Assembly (NCBI RefSeq): GCF_014873755.1 | Contig: NZ_JADBEG010000001.1 | Coordinates: forward strand, 7,414,501-7,478,500 | DNA length: 64,000 nt | Direction: 5' to 3' | Origin: Amycolatopsis lexingtonensis | GTDB lineage: Bacteria; Actinomycetota; Actinomycetes; Mycobacteriales; Pseudonocardiaceae | Shown here: piece after piece, positions 50,483-57,674 of the stretch | Numbering within the stretch: position 1 is the stretch's first letter | How the letters are laid out: each line of letters begins with the position of its first letter | Position numbers and translations under genes: made by a program | The notes under the pieces: model-generated | Told to the model about the DNA's origin: nothing | Seen by the model: the letters and a program-made list of their open reading frames with translations, nothing else | The model's database searches: none

Positions 50483-52122
50483 GCAACCTGCAGTGGCCCG
50501 AGCTGATCATCTTCACGGTCCTGTTCGCACTGGTCACCGTCCTGGGCTTCATGGCTTCGCGCTGGCAACGCGGCGGCGCGCTGGACCACCTCGACGAATG
50601 GGGTCTCGGCGGCCGCAAGTTCGGCTCGTGGATCACGTGGTTCCTGCTCGGCGGTGACCTCTACACGGCCTACACGTTCGTCGCGGTGCCCGCGCTGGTG
50701 TTCAGCGCCGGCGCGCTCGGCCTCTACGCGCTGCCGTACACGATCGTCGTCTACCCGATCGTGCTGCTGCCGGCGCTGCGGATGTGGTCGGTTTCGCGCG
50801 TCCGCGGCTACGTGACCCCGGCCGACTTCGTGCGCGGCCGCTTCGGCTCGCCGATCCTCGCGCTGCTGGTGGCGATCACCGGCATCGTCGCGACCATGCC
50901 GTACATCGCGCTGCAGCTGGTCGGCCTCGAAGCCGTGCTGCGGACGATGGGCATCAACGGCTCCGGCATCGTCGGCCACCTGCCGCTGCTGGTCGCCTTC
51001 GTGATCCTGGCCTTCTACACCTACCAGTCCGGCCTGCGGGCGCCCGCGCTGATCGCGTTCGTCAAGGACATCCTGATCTACATCGTGATCCTGGTGGCGA
51101 TCATCTACCTGCCCTCGAAGCTGGGCGGCTGGTCGCACATCTTCGACACCGCGGTGGCGAAGTTCGACAAGACCCCGTCGAAGGCCGACGGCGTCCTGCT
51201 GAACGCCAACAACCAGCTCCAGTACGCGACGCTGGCACTGGGTTCGGCGCTGGCGCTGTTCCTCTACCCGCACTCGCTGACCAGCGTGCTGGCCTCGCGC
51301 GGCCGCAGCGTGATCAAGCGGAACATGGTCGCGCTCCCGGCGTACTCGCTGGTGCTCGGCCTGCTGGCGCTGCTGGGTTATGTGGCGATCACGGCGGGCG
51401 TCAAGCCGCTGACGAATGCGGCGACCGGCAAGGCGGACGGCAACACGATCGTCCCGGTGCTGTTCGACAGCACCTTCGCGTCCTGGTTCGCCGGCATCGC
51501 GTTCGCCGCGATCGGCATCGGCGCACTGGTGCCCGCCGCGATCATGTCGATCGCCGCGGCCAACCTGTGGACCCGCAACATCTACAAGGAGTACATCCGC
51601 AAGAACGCGACCCCGGCGGAGGAAGCGAAGCAGGCCAAGCTGGCTTCGCTGGTCGTCAAGCTCGGCGCGGTGGCCGTGATCATCCTGATCGACCCGCAGT
51701 TCTCGATCGACCTCCAGCTCATCGGCGGCGTGCTGATCCTGCAGACGCTCCCCGCCGTGGCGCTCGCGCTGTACACGCGCTGGTTCCACCGCTGGGGCCT
51801 GATCGCGGGCTGGGTCGTCGGCATCGGCTGGGGCCTGATCATGCTGTACGGCATCCCCAACCCGGCCAACGGCAAGCTCCACTTCGGCGGGTCGGCGCTG
51901 CCGCTGGGCAACATGTCGATCTTCGGCTGGCACCCGTTCTCGGGTTCCCAGGTCCAGATCTACGTCGGCTTCGTGGCCCTGATCGCCAACCTGGTGGTCG
52001 CGGCGATCGTCACGGTGGTCGCCCGGCGGGCGAAGGTGTTCAACGGCACGGACGACACCAACCCCGAGGACTACCTCGCCGACGAGCACGACAAGGACCT
52101 GCGCCCGATCGGCGTCCACTAA
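50479..52122 (+). CDS. Solute:sodium symporter (SSS family, MctC-like)
   Basis: A 547-residue transporter with about 13 spans. The start NLQWPELIIFTVLFALVTVL and the region GGRKFGSWITWFLLGGDLYT match SSS family members. GYVTPADFVRGRFGSP follows, the typical conserved loop before span 4. Relatives take up short carboxylates such as acetate, pyruvate or propionate with Na+. The DUF3311 gene is coupled upstream. No regulator is adjacent. Acetate/pyruvate uptake would suit a gluconeogenic organism but is inferred. Confidence 0.92.
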   Translation: MSNLQWPELIIFTVLFALVTVLGFMASRWQRGGALDHLDEWGLGGRKFGSWITWFLLGGDLYTAYTFVAVPALVFSAGALGLYALPYTIVVYPIVLLPALRMWSVSRVRGYVTPADFVRGRFGSPILALLVAITGIVATMPYIALQLVGLEAVLRTMGINGSGIVGHLPLLVAFVILAFYTYQSGLRAPALIAFVKDILIYIVILVAIIYLPSKLGGWSHIFDTAVAKFDKTPSKADGVLLNANNQLQYATLALGSALALFLYPHSLTSVLASRGRSVIKRNMVALPAYSLVLGLLALLGYVAITAGVKPLTNAATGKADGNTIVPVLFDSTFASWFAGIAFAAIGIGALVPAAIMSIAAANLWTRNIYKEYIRKNATPAEEAKQAKLASLVVKLGAVAVIILIDPQFSIDLQLIGGVLILQTLPAVALALYTRWFHRWGLIAGWVVGIGWGLIMLYGIPNPANGKLHFGGSALPLGNMSIFGWHPFSGSQVQIYVGFVALIANLVVAAIVTVVARRAKVFNGTDDTNPEDYLADEHDKDLRPIGVH

Positions 52123-52733
52123 GTCCATTGAGGACGGATGGCCGCCCGTGAAACGAGGTAGAGCACCACGCCGTTGAGCAGGTGCCAGAGGAAGTGCGTG
52201 CCGGCCGGGACGTAGTCGCAGACGTCCCGGTCGAGCGCGCGCAAGCTCAGCGAGAGCGCGAAAACCGCGCCTGCGACGGCGAAGTGCGTCCAGGCGGTGT
52301 CGCGCTGGATGGCGAGCACCACGGCGAAGACGCCGAGTCCGATCAGGGCGGAGAGGTAAAGCCCGCCGCCCAGCAGCGCCGTGACCACGGTGAGCGCGAG
52401 GAACCCCGGCACGGCAACCCAGGCCCACCGCCGGCTCCAGCGCTCCCGCACGAACACCACGGCGTAAACCAGCACGAAGACGAGAATGGCTCCCGAGTCC
52501 GCGACGGCCGCCCAGCGCGTGGCGACCAAGTGGAACACCGTGCTGGCCACGAACACGAGCCCGATCAACGCGGCGAGCAGCCGCCCGGTCCGGTCCCCCT
52601 TGGCCAGCCGCCACACGAGCACCGCGGCGACGAGGAACGCCAGGTTGCTGAGACTGTTGAGCGGTTCTCCCCAGAGCCCGGGCGCGACGCGTTCGCAGTA
52701 CCCGTCGACGTAGTCCGTCACGAGCACAGCCAA
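52119..52733 (-). CDS. Ceramidase-family (CREST) membrane protein
   Basis: A 204-residue protein with about seven spans. YCERVAPGLWGEPLNSLSN near the start, STVFHLVATRWA with a following Asp, and GTHFLWHLLNG near the end carry the S/H/D/H metal-ligand pattern of the alkaline ceramidase/CREST superfamily. The start is uncertain: TTG 52733, GTG 52727 or GTG 52721. It is convergent with the symporter (four-base overlap) and divergent from the next gene. The natural substrate in bacteria is unknown. Confidence 0.8.
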   Translation of the reverse strand: MAVLVTDYVDGYCERVAPGLWGEPLNSLSNLAFLVAAVLVWRLAKGDRTGRLLAALIGLVFVASTVFHLVATRWAAVADSGAILVFVLVYAVVFVRERWSRRWAWVAVPGFLALTVVTALLGGGLYLSALIGLGVFAVVLAIQRDTAWTHFAVAGAVFALSLSLRALDRDVCDYVPAGTHFLWHLLNGVVLYLVSRAAIRPQWT

Positions 52734-52753
52734 CCACGGCTAGCGTGAAGCCC

Positions 52754-53326
52754 ATGAGCGACGTGAGCCGGTTTCCGGTGGTGGAACTCGAAGACCTACC
52801 CGACGACCTGCGCGAGCGCGTCGGCGCGATCGCGGAGAAGTCGGGCTTCGTGCCCAACATCTTCCGCGCCCTCGGCCACCGCCCCGCCGAGCTGCGCGCG
52901 TTCCTCGACTACCACGACGCCCTGATGGAACGCTCCGACGGACTCACCAAGGCCGAGCGCGAACTGGTCGTCGTCGCCACCTCCGGCGCCAACCACTGCA
53001 CGTACTGCGTCGTCGCCCACGGCGCCATCCTGCGCATCCGCGCGAAGGACCCCGAGCTGGCCGACCGCGTGTCGAGCAACCCCTGGCAGGTCGAACTCGA
53101 CGAACGCGGCCGCGCGATCGTCGACCTGGCGCTGGCGCTCGCCCAGGACTCCGCGCTGTTCGGCGAAGGCGACCTCGAAGCAGCGCGCAACGCGGGCCTG
53201 ACCGACGACGAGATCTGGGACGTCGGCGCGATCACGGCGTTGTTCGCGATGTCGAACCGCCTCGCCCACCTGACCGCGCTGCGCCCGAACCCCGAGTTCT
53301 TCCTGCTGGGCCGCGTGCCCCGCTAA
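52754..53326 (+). CDS. Carboxymuconolactone-decarboxylase-like peroxidase-related enzyme
   Basis: A 190-residue AhpD-like protein. The redox CxxC is HCTYC with a preceding Glu and following His in VVAHGAILR, the AhpD active-site pattern. GFVPNIFRALGHRP and DEIWDVGAITALFAMSNRLA place it in the peroxidase-related subgroup (TIGR01926-like). It probably reduces hydroperoxides in the cytoplasm. The ATG at 52754 is preferred over a GTG three codons upstream. Its last four bases overlap the convergent MarR-GNAT gene. Confidence 0.9.
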   Translation: MSDVSRFPVVELEDLPDDLRERVGAIAEKSGFVPNIFRALGHRPAELRAFLDYHDALMERSDGLTKAERELVVVATSGANHCTYCVVAHGAILRIRAKDPELADRVSSNPWQVELDERGRAIVDLALALAQDSALFGEGDLEAARNAGLTDDEIWDVGAITALFAMSNRLAHLTALRPNPEFFLLGRVPR

Positions 53327-54240
53327 AACTTCAGGCGCCAGGTCTCGTCGGTCAGCTTCGGGCCCCAGTCGTCGAAGTCTGCTTCGGCCACGAGTTCGAA
53401 GCCCGCCGCGCGGTAGATCGAGCGAGCCGCCGTCAGGATCGACACCGTGGACAGCTCCATCGCCCGGTAGCCGTGCGACCGCGCGAACTCGACGCACTCG
53501 GTGACCAGCCGCTTGCCGACGCCGTGGCCGCGGGCCGACGGCTCGAGCAGCAGCAGACGCAGCTTCGCCGTGTCCGCGTCCGCGCCGCGGGTGCACGCGA
53601 TCCCGCCGACCCGCTGGCCGTCGAGCTCGGCGATCCAGTACGCCTGCCGCGGGTCGTCGCGGTTGTCCACGAAGTCCGCGACGATGCGGGCGACGAGTCC
53701 CTCGAACCGGTCGTCGAAGCCGTACTCCCGGCCGTAGAGCGCGCCGTGACGTTCCACCACCCAGCCGAGGTCACCCGGTCGTGGTGGACGCAGGACGAGC
53801 ACCGGGTCCCGGCGGCGGTCGCCGACCAGGTCGCCGATCGTGCGCATCGCGGCCAGCAGGCGTTCCTGGTCTTCGTCGGCGAACCGGCGGAGCAGGCCGC
53901 CGATCTGCTCGGTGGACCGGCGGTTGAGGACGGCGTACGCGTCGCGGCCCGCCGCCGTCGGGCGCACGAGCTGGCGGCGGGCGTCCTCCGCGGAGCGTTC
54001 CCGCGCGATCAGCCCGCGCGACTCGAGGCGGGCGAGCAGCCTGCTCGCGTAGCCGGCGTCGAGGTCGAGCCGTTTCCGCAGGTCGGTGACCGGCATCGGG
54101 TCCTGGTGGGCGAGCTCGAAGAGCACCCGGGCCTCCGGCAGCGAGTACTCGGCGTCGGCCGGACCTTCGTCGAGCACGCCGATGACTCCGGTGTAGAGCC
54201 GGTTGAAGGCGCGGACCGCGGCCACTCGATCGTCGTTCAT
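53323..54240 (-). CDS. MarR-GNAT fusion regulator/acetyltransferase
   Basis: A 305-residue two-domain protein. Residues about 1-145 are a MarR winged helix (PVTDLRKRLDLDAGYASRLL as recognition segment, SAEDARRQLVRPT as wing). Residues about 150-305 are a GNAT acetyltransferase (LLLLEPSARGHGVGKRLV is motif A with Q/RxxGxG/A). This fusion is a recurring family. The ATG at 54240 sits just inside a palindromic operator candidate; the frame extends 11 codons further up. Confidence 0.92.
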   Translation of the reverse strand: MNDDRVAAVRAFNRLYTGVIGVLDEGPADAEYSLPEARVLFELAHQDPMPVTDLRKRLDLDAGYASRLLARLESRGLIARERSAEDARRQLVRPTAAGRDAYAVLNRRSTEQIGGLLRRFADEDQERLLAAMRTIGDLVGDRRRDPVLVLRPPRPGDLGWVVERHGALYGREYGFDDRFEGLVARIVADFVDNRDDPRQAYWIAELDGQRVGGIACTRGADADTAKLRLLLLEPSARGHGVGKRLVTECVEFARSHGYRAMELSTVSILTAARSIYRAAGFELVAEADFDDWGPKLTDETWRLKF

Positions 54241-54248
54241 TGACCACC

Positions 54249-54264
54249 TCAACAAGTTCGTTGA
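54249..54264 (-). promoter_or_regulatory. Candidate MarR operator
   Basis: The repeat tcaacaagttcgttga (tcaac/gttga arms) lies 9 bases upstream of the MarR-GNAT start, and a related gtcaaag lies next to it. Its place over the likely promoter suggests autorepression. Confidence 0.45.
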
Positions 54265-54291
54265 CGAAGTCAAAGATTACCGCAATGGGAA

Positions 54292-54336
54292 ACCCCGCGA
54301 TGCTGCCAGGTCGGGGGTCCGCCAGCATCACGGGGT
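54292..54336 (-). terminator. Hairpin after the 49-residue gene
   Basis: Arms accccgcgatgctg (54292-54305) and cagcatcacggggt (54323-54336) pair at 13 of 14 positions with one G-U, loop of 17. On the minus strand it follows the small gene that ends at 54431 and precedes the MarR-GNAT promoter. Confidence 0.65.
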
Positions 54337-54430
54337 CGTAGTGGGTATCGACGGCACTTAGCGCGTCGTTACACGTTGAGCACTATGTGGCATAGGTCAC
54401 TCGAATGGGCGACCGCCACGGGGTGAGAGA

Positions 54431-54580
54431 TCAGCGCATGTAGCCGGAGCGCGCCTGCGCGATCGCGATGAGTTCCTGACGGACCGTCGCGGTCGCGGCG
54501 GTGTCGATCGCCCGGTTCAGCGCCCGGCGAGTGCGAGTCTCGGCGCGACGGGCACGGAGCTTGGCGGCGATGTTGTTCAT
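54431..54580 (-). CDS. Small conserved-looking basic protein (49 aa)
   Basis: From the ATG at 54580: NNIAAKLRARRAETRTRRAL, then NRAIDTAATATVRQELIAIA and a short end. It is helical, basic and has no Cys or span. I recall micro-proteins of this pattern in Pseudonocardiales, of unknown role. An in-frame ATG at 54592 (MQKP...) directly follows AAGGGG and might be the start of a slightly longer form. The AT-rich flank upstream fits its own promoter. Confidence 0.6.
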   Translation of the reverse strand: MNNIAAKLRARRAETRTRRALNRAIDTAATATVRQELIAIAQARSGYMR

Positions 54581-54680
54581 CGGTTTCTGCATCCCCTTCG
54601 GAGGGTCTCGGTGGTTGTGCCTCCAGTATGCGCCTTTTTTCACAAGGAAGCCAATGAATATCCGGTGATGTGGCGCACTT

Positions 54681-54697
54681 GCCGATGAATCATCGGC
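54681..54697. promoter_or_regulatory. 17-base palindrome upstream of the small gene
   Basis: gccgatga-a-tcatcggc is a perfect palindrome (8-base arms) in the gap between the small gene and the AAA ATPase gene. It may be an operator or a hairpin in the leader. Confidence 0.35.
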
Positions 54698-54768
54698 GAA
54701 GTTGGGTATGGGCCGGAGAGATCGAGGGTGGCCGCCGTCACGGCGAAGTAACCCGATACATGTCTCTA

Positions 54769-54798
54769 AAGCTCTCTAGCCCATGGCCTAGAAAGCTT
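54769..54798 (-). terminator. Imperfect hairpin after the AAA ATPase gene
   Basis: aagctctctagc (54769-54780) and cctagaaagctt (54787-54798) pair at 10 of 12 positions around ccatgg, 20 bases past the stop of the ATPase gene. Confidence 0.5.
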
Positions 54799-54817
54799 GA
54801 GAAACGCGGATAGCGGG

Positions 54818-56008
54818 TCAGTCGCGCCCGAGGAGGTAGTGGCCGAAGTGCGGCACGGTGAAGGCGATCTGGCCCCGCTCGGCGGAGTAGACCAGGCCTT
54901 TCTTCATCAGGCTGTCGCGCGCGGGCGACAGTGAGGACGGCTTCCGCCCCAGGAAGACGGCGACGTCGGCGGTACCGGCCGGCTCGTCGCGCCCCTGCGT
55001 CAGTTCGGCCATCGCCTGCAGGTACTCCCGCTCGGCGGGCGTCGCGCGCTCGTAGCGCGAACCGAAGAAGCCGACCGCCAGCTCCGACTCGGCCTCGGGC
55101 GCCGCGACCTGGACGTCCTTGACGGTGATCGGGTCGGACGGCGCCGCGTCCCAGGCCGCCTTGCCGTAGGCCTGGATGAAGTAGGGGTAGCCGCCGGACG
55201 CGTCGAAGAGCGCGTCGAGCGCTTCCGGCTCGATGCCGGCGTCCTCGCGCTCGATCGGCGCCATCACGGCGAAGTCGGCGTCCTCGCGGCTGAGCCGGTC
55301 GATGCGGGCGTACCGGAAGAGGCGTTCGGAGTAGGACTTCGACGCGGACAGCACCGCGGGCACGTGCGGCAGCCCGGCGCCGACGACCACGAGCGGCGCC
55401 CCGGACTGCGAAAGCTCGTGGCAGGCCGCGCACAACGCCGAGACGTCGTCGGGCTGCAGGTCCTGGATCTCGTCGATGAGCAGCGCGACGCCGGTGCCGA
55501 CGTCCGCGGCCAGCTCGGCGACGTCGGTGAACAGCTCGACGAGGTCGATCTCGATGTCCCCGGAGTCGGCTCGCCCCTGCGCGGCGGGCACGTCGATCCC
55601 CGGCTGCCACCGGTCGCGCAGCTTCGCGTCGGCCTTGTTGGCCCGCAAGGCGAACGCCTTGAGCACCCCGAGCACCTCTTCGACCCGATCCGGCGCCCGG
55701 TGCCGCACGGCGAGGTCCCGGATGGCCCGGTGCAAGGCGGCGGAAAGCGGCCGCCGCAGCTCGGCGTCCGGCCGCGCCTCGATCTTCCCGGCGCCCCACT
55801 TGTGCCGGACGGCCATCGCGCGCAACTCCCCGAGCAGCACGGTCTTGCCGACGCCCCGCAACCCGGTGAGCACCAGACTGCGTTCGGGTCTCCCCCGCGC
55901 GACGCGCTCCAGTACCACTTCGAACGCCTTGAGCTCACGCTCACGCCCGGCCAGCTCAGGCGGCCGCTGCCCGGCGCCCGGCGCGAAGGGGTTGCGGATG
56001 GGGTCCAC
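54818..56008 (-). CDS. Orphan AAA ATPase (Orc/Cdc6-like fold)
   Basis: A 396-residue P-loop ATPase. The start has NPFAPGAGQRPPELAGRERE, where NPF/PP...GRE precedes the AAA domain as in Orc/Cdc6-like STAND-type ATPases. Walker A is GLRGVGKTVLL (about residues 50-60), Walker B LLIDEIQDLQPDD near 165, and a sensor I-like segment VVGAGLPHV. The C-terminal third is winged-helix-like (SLMKKGLVYSAERGQIAFTV). The role is unknown; replication, DNA binding or regulated conformational switching are possible. It is alone in its transcript. The probable start is GTG 56008. Confidence 0.85.
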   Translation of the reverse strand: MDPIRNPFAPGAGQRPPELAGRERELKAFEVVLERVARGRPERSLVLTGLRGVGKTVLLGELRAMAVRHKWGAGKIEARPDAELRRPLSAALHRAIRDLAVRHRAPDRVEEVLGVLKAFALRANKADAKLRDRWQPGIDVPAAQGRADSGDIEIDLVELFTDVAELAADVGTGVALLIDEIQDLQPDDVSALCAACHELSQSGAPLVVVGAGLPHVPAVLSASKSYSERLFRYARIDRLSREDADFAVMAPIEREDAGIEPEALDALFDASGGYPYFIQAYGKAAWDAAPSDPITVKDVQVAAPEAESELAVGFFGSRYERATPAEREYLQAMAELTQGRDEPAGTADVAVFLGRKPSSLSPARDSLMKKGLVYSAERGQIAFTVPHFGHYLLGRD

Positions 56009-56164
56009 TCTGCCAAGTTATCGGCGTATCTAGCGCGAGCCCGATATTCCGCCATAGACGGCTAGCGCGTGTCGCCGATGTTCGACCGGATGGCCGTACA
56101 TAGAGACGAACAGGGTCTGCAGCCCCTGCTCGTCCCTACCCCCAGCGCGCACTACGACGTAGCG

Positions 56165-56899
56165 CTAGTCGCTGAGGTTCCGCTCCGCGTAGATCTTCAT
56201 CGCGTCCCGGACGAACTCCGCCGTCGCGCCTTCCAGCCCGTACCGCGGGTCGTCCACGTACAGCTGCCCCAGGCCCGCGAAGTAGCCCGCGGACACCGAC
56301 GAAACCGCCGGTCGCAGCCACGCGTGCAGCTGGCCCGTGATCGCCTGGACGTCGTCGGCGTCCGGCGCGAGCCCGGCTTCCCCGGCCGCGCCGAACGCGG
56401 TCCAGATGTCGCGCTGCTCCTGCTGGTGGGCCTGCTTCTCCGCCTCGGACAACGAACTCCACCACTGGTCGCCGCGGCGGTAGGCGTCGGCGCCCCAGCG
56501 GCGCGTGACCTCTTCCTCGTACTTCGTGTGGTCGAAGCCGTCGAAAACTTCTTCCGCCATCAGTCGTTCACCTCCCTTCAGTTTCCGGAGCGTCGTGCGG
56601 ACGGACTCGATCTGCCGTCCGATCCGCCGCTGCTCCTGTTCGAGCAGGTCCAGGTGCGTCTCGAGCGCGGCCGCGCTGTCCCGCTGCCCGTCGAGCACTT
56701 CGGCGATGGCCGGCAGCCCGAGGCCGAGTTCGCGCAGCAACAGGATCCGCTGCAGCCGGACGAGCGCCTGCTCGTCGTAGTAGCGGTAGCCGTTGCTGCC
56801 GATCCGGCTGGGCGCCAGCAGGCCGGCCGCGCCGTAGTGGCGCAGCGTCCGGCTCGTCGTCCCTGCCGAGCGGGCGACGTCCTGGATCGACCACTCCAT
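56165..56899 (-). CDS. MerR family regulator, TipA-like
   Basis: A 244-residue activator. The MerR HTH is WSIQDVARSAGTTSRTLRHY (residues 3-22), wing NGYRYYDEQALVRLQ, followed by a long dimerisation helix. The C-terminal part from about residue 115 (VFDGFDHTKYEEEV then WWSSLSEAEKQAHQQE and later LHAWLRPAVSS) is a TipAS-type ligand-binding domain that captures thiopeptide-like antibiotics in Streptomyces TipA. The ATG is followed directly by the HTH, as normal. A perfect palindrome sits in its own promoter. Confidence 0.93.
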   Translation of the reverse strand: MEWSIQDVARSAGTTSRTLRHYGAAGLLAPSRIGSNGYRYYDEQALVRLQRILLLRELGLGLPAIAEVLDGQRDSAAALETHLDLLEQEQRRIGRQIESVRTTLRKLKGGERLMAEEVFDGFDHTKYEEEVTRRWGADAYRRGDQWWSSLSEAEKQAHQQEQRDIWTAFGAAGEAGLAPDADDVQAITGQLHAWLRPAVSSVSAGYFAGLGQLYVDDPRYGLEGATAEFVRDAMKIYAERNLSD

Positions 56900-56915
56900 G
56901 GCTCGACGATAAAAG

Positions 56916-56930
56916 TTGACGCAGCGTCAA
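56916..56930 (-). promoter_or_regulatory. MerR operator in the tipA-like promoter
   Basis: ttgacgcagcgtcaa is a perfect palindrome (7-base arms and one central base) 16 bases upstream of the start. On the minus strand it lies between a TTGACT (-35-like) and a TTTATC/TATCGT (-10-like) element at long spacing, as expected for MerR activators. Confidence 0.65.
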
Positions 56931-57069
56931 AGTCAAACCATCGGAGTCTCTAATGCTCTATAGCGTCAGACCGATACTTCCCCAGAAAGCCCGATGAGGA
57001 TTCGAGCACGGGCCGAGCGGGCACCCACGCGGTAGGTTCGACCAGGCAGCGGCCCGTACGAGGAAGGCA

Positions 57070-57615
57070 ATGACCGTGATACTCCGTCGAGTGGCTCGTC
57101 CCCTGCTCGCCACGATCTTCGTGACGGGCGGGATCAATGCGCTGAGGCAGGCCGAGGGCCACGCCAAGGCGGCGGAACCGTTCCTCGACAACGCCTTGGG
57201 CAAGTTCGGCGATGTCCTCCCGGAACAGATCCCGCGCGACCCGGTGACGCTCGTCCGCATCGACGCCGCCGTGAAGATCGGCGCCGGTCTCGCGCTCGCG
57301 TCCGGGAAGGCGCCGCGGCTCGCGGCCGGGCTGCTGCTCGGCAGCCTGGTGCCGACGACGCTCGCGACGCACAGCTTCTGGGCCATCAAGGACCCGGGTG
57401 AGCGCCAGCAGCAGCAGATCCAGTTCTTCAAGAACGCGAGCCTGGCCGGCGGCCTGCTGCTCGCGGTCGGCGACACACACGGCAAGCCGTCGGCGGCCTG
57501 GCGCGCGCGTCACGCCGCGAAGGACGTCGGCGCCGCGGCCGGGAAGCTGAGCCGCAAGGCCGAGAAGCGCGCCAACAAGCTCGCCAAGCGGGCCCAGAAG
57601 GCGCTCCCCAACTGA
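57070..57615 (+). CDS. DoxX family membrane protein
   Basis: A 181-residue protein with four spans (RPLLATIFVTGGINALRQ; GAGLALASGKAPRLAAGLLL; SLVPTTLATHSFW; ASLAGGLLLAVGDT) and the characteristic TLATHSFW near the third span. The C-terminal 40 residues are basic (AKDVGAAAGKLSRKAEKRAN) and predicted helical in the cytoplasm. DoxX proteins take part in redox or sulfur stress in actinobacteria (established for mycobacterial DoxX with SodA). It ends at palindrome copy 3. Confidence 0.92.
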   Translation: MTVILRRVARPLLATIFVTGGINALRQAEGHAKAAEPFLDNALGKFGDVLPEQIPRDPVTLVRIDAAVKIGAGLALASGKAPRLAAGLLLGSLVPTTLATHSFWAIKDPGERQQQQIQFFKNASLAGGLLLAVGDTHGKPSAAWRARHAAKDVGAAAGKLSRKAEKRANKLAKRAQKALPN

Positions 57616-57664
57616 CACTTTCACGTGAAAGTGCCGCCCCCGAACCTCCGGGGGCGGCACTTTC
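57616..57664. repeat. Palindromic repeat, copy 3 (cactttcc family)
   Basis: An 18-base perfect palindrome, cactttcacgtgaaagtg (57616-57633), overlaps a 16-base stem, gaaagtgccgcccccg / its complement (57627-57642, 57649-57664). The end cactttccctatgaaag resembles the outer arm of copies 1 and 2. It lies between the convergent DoxX and thiolase genes and is a bidirectional terminator. Confidence 0.85.
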
Positions 57665-57674
57665 CCTATGAAAG

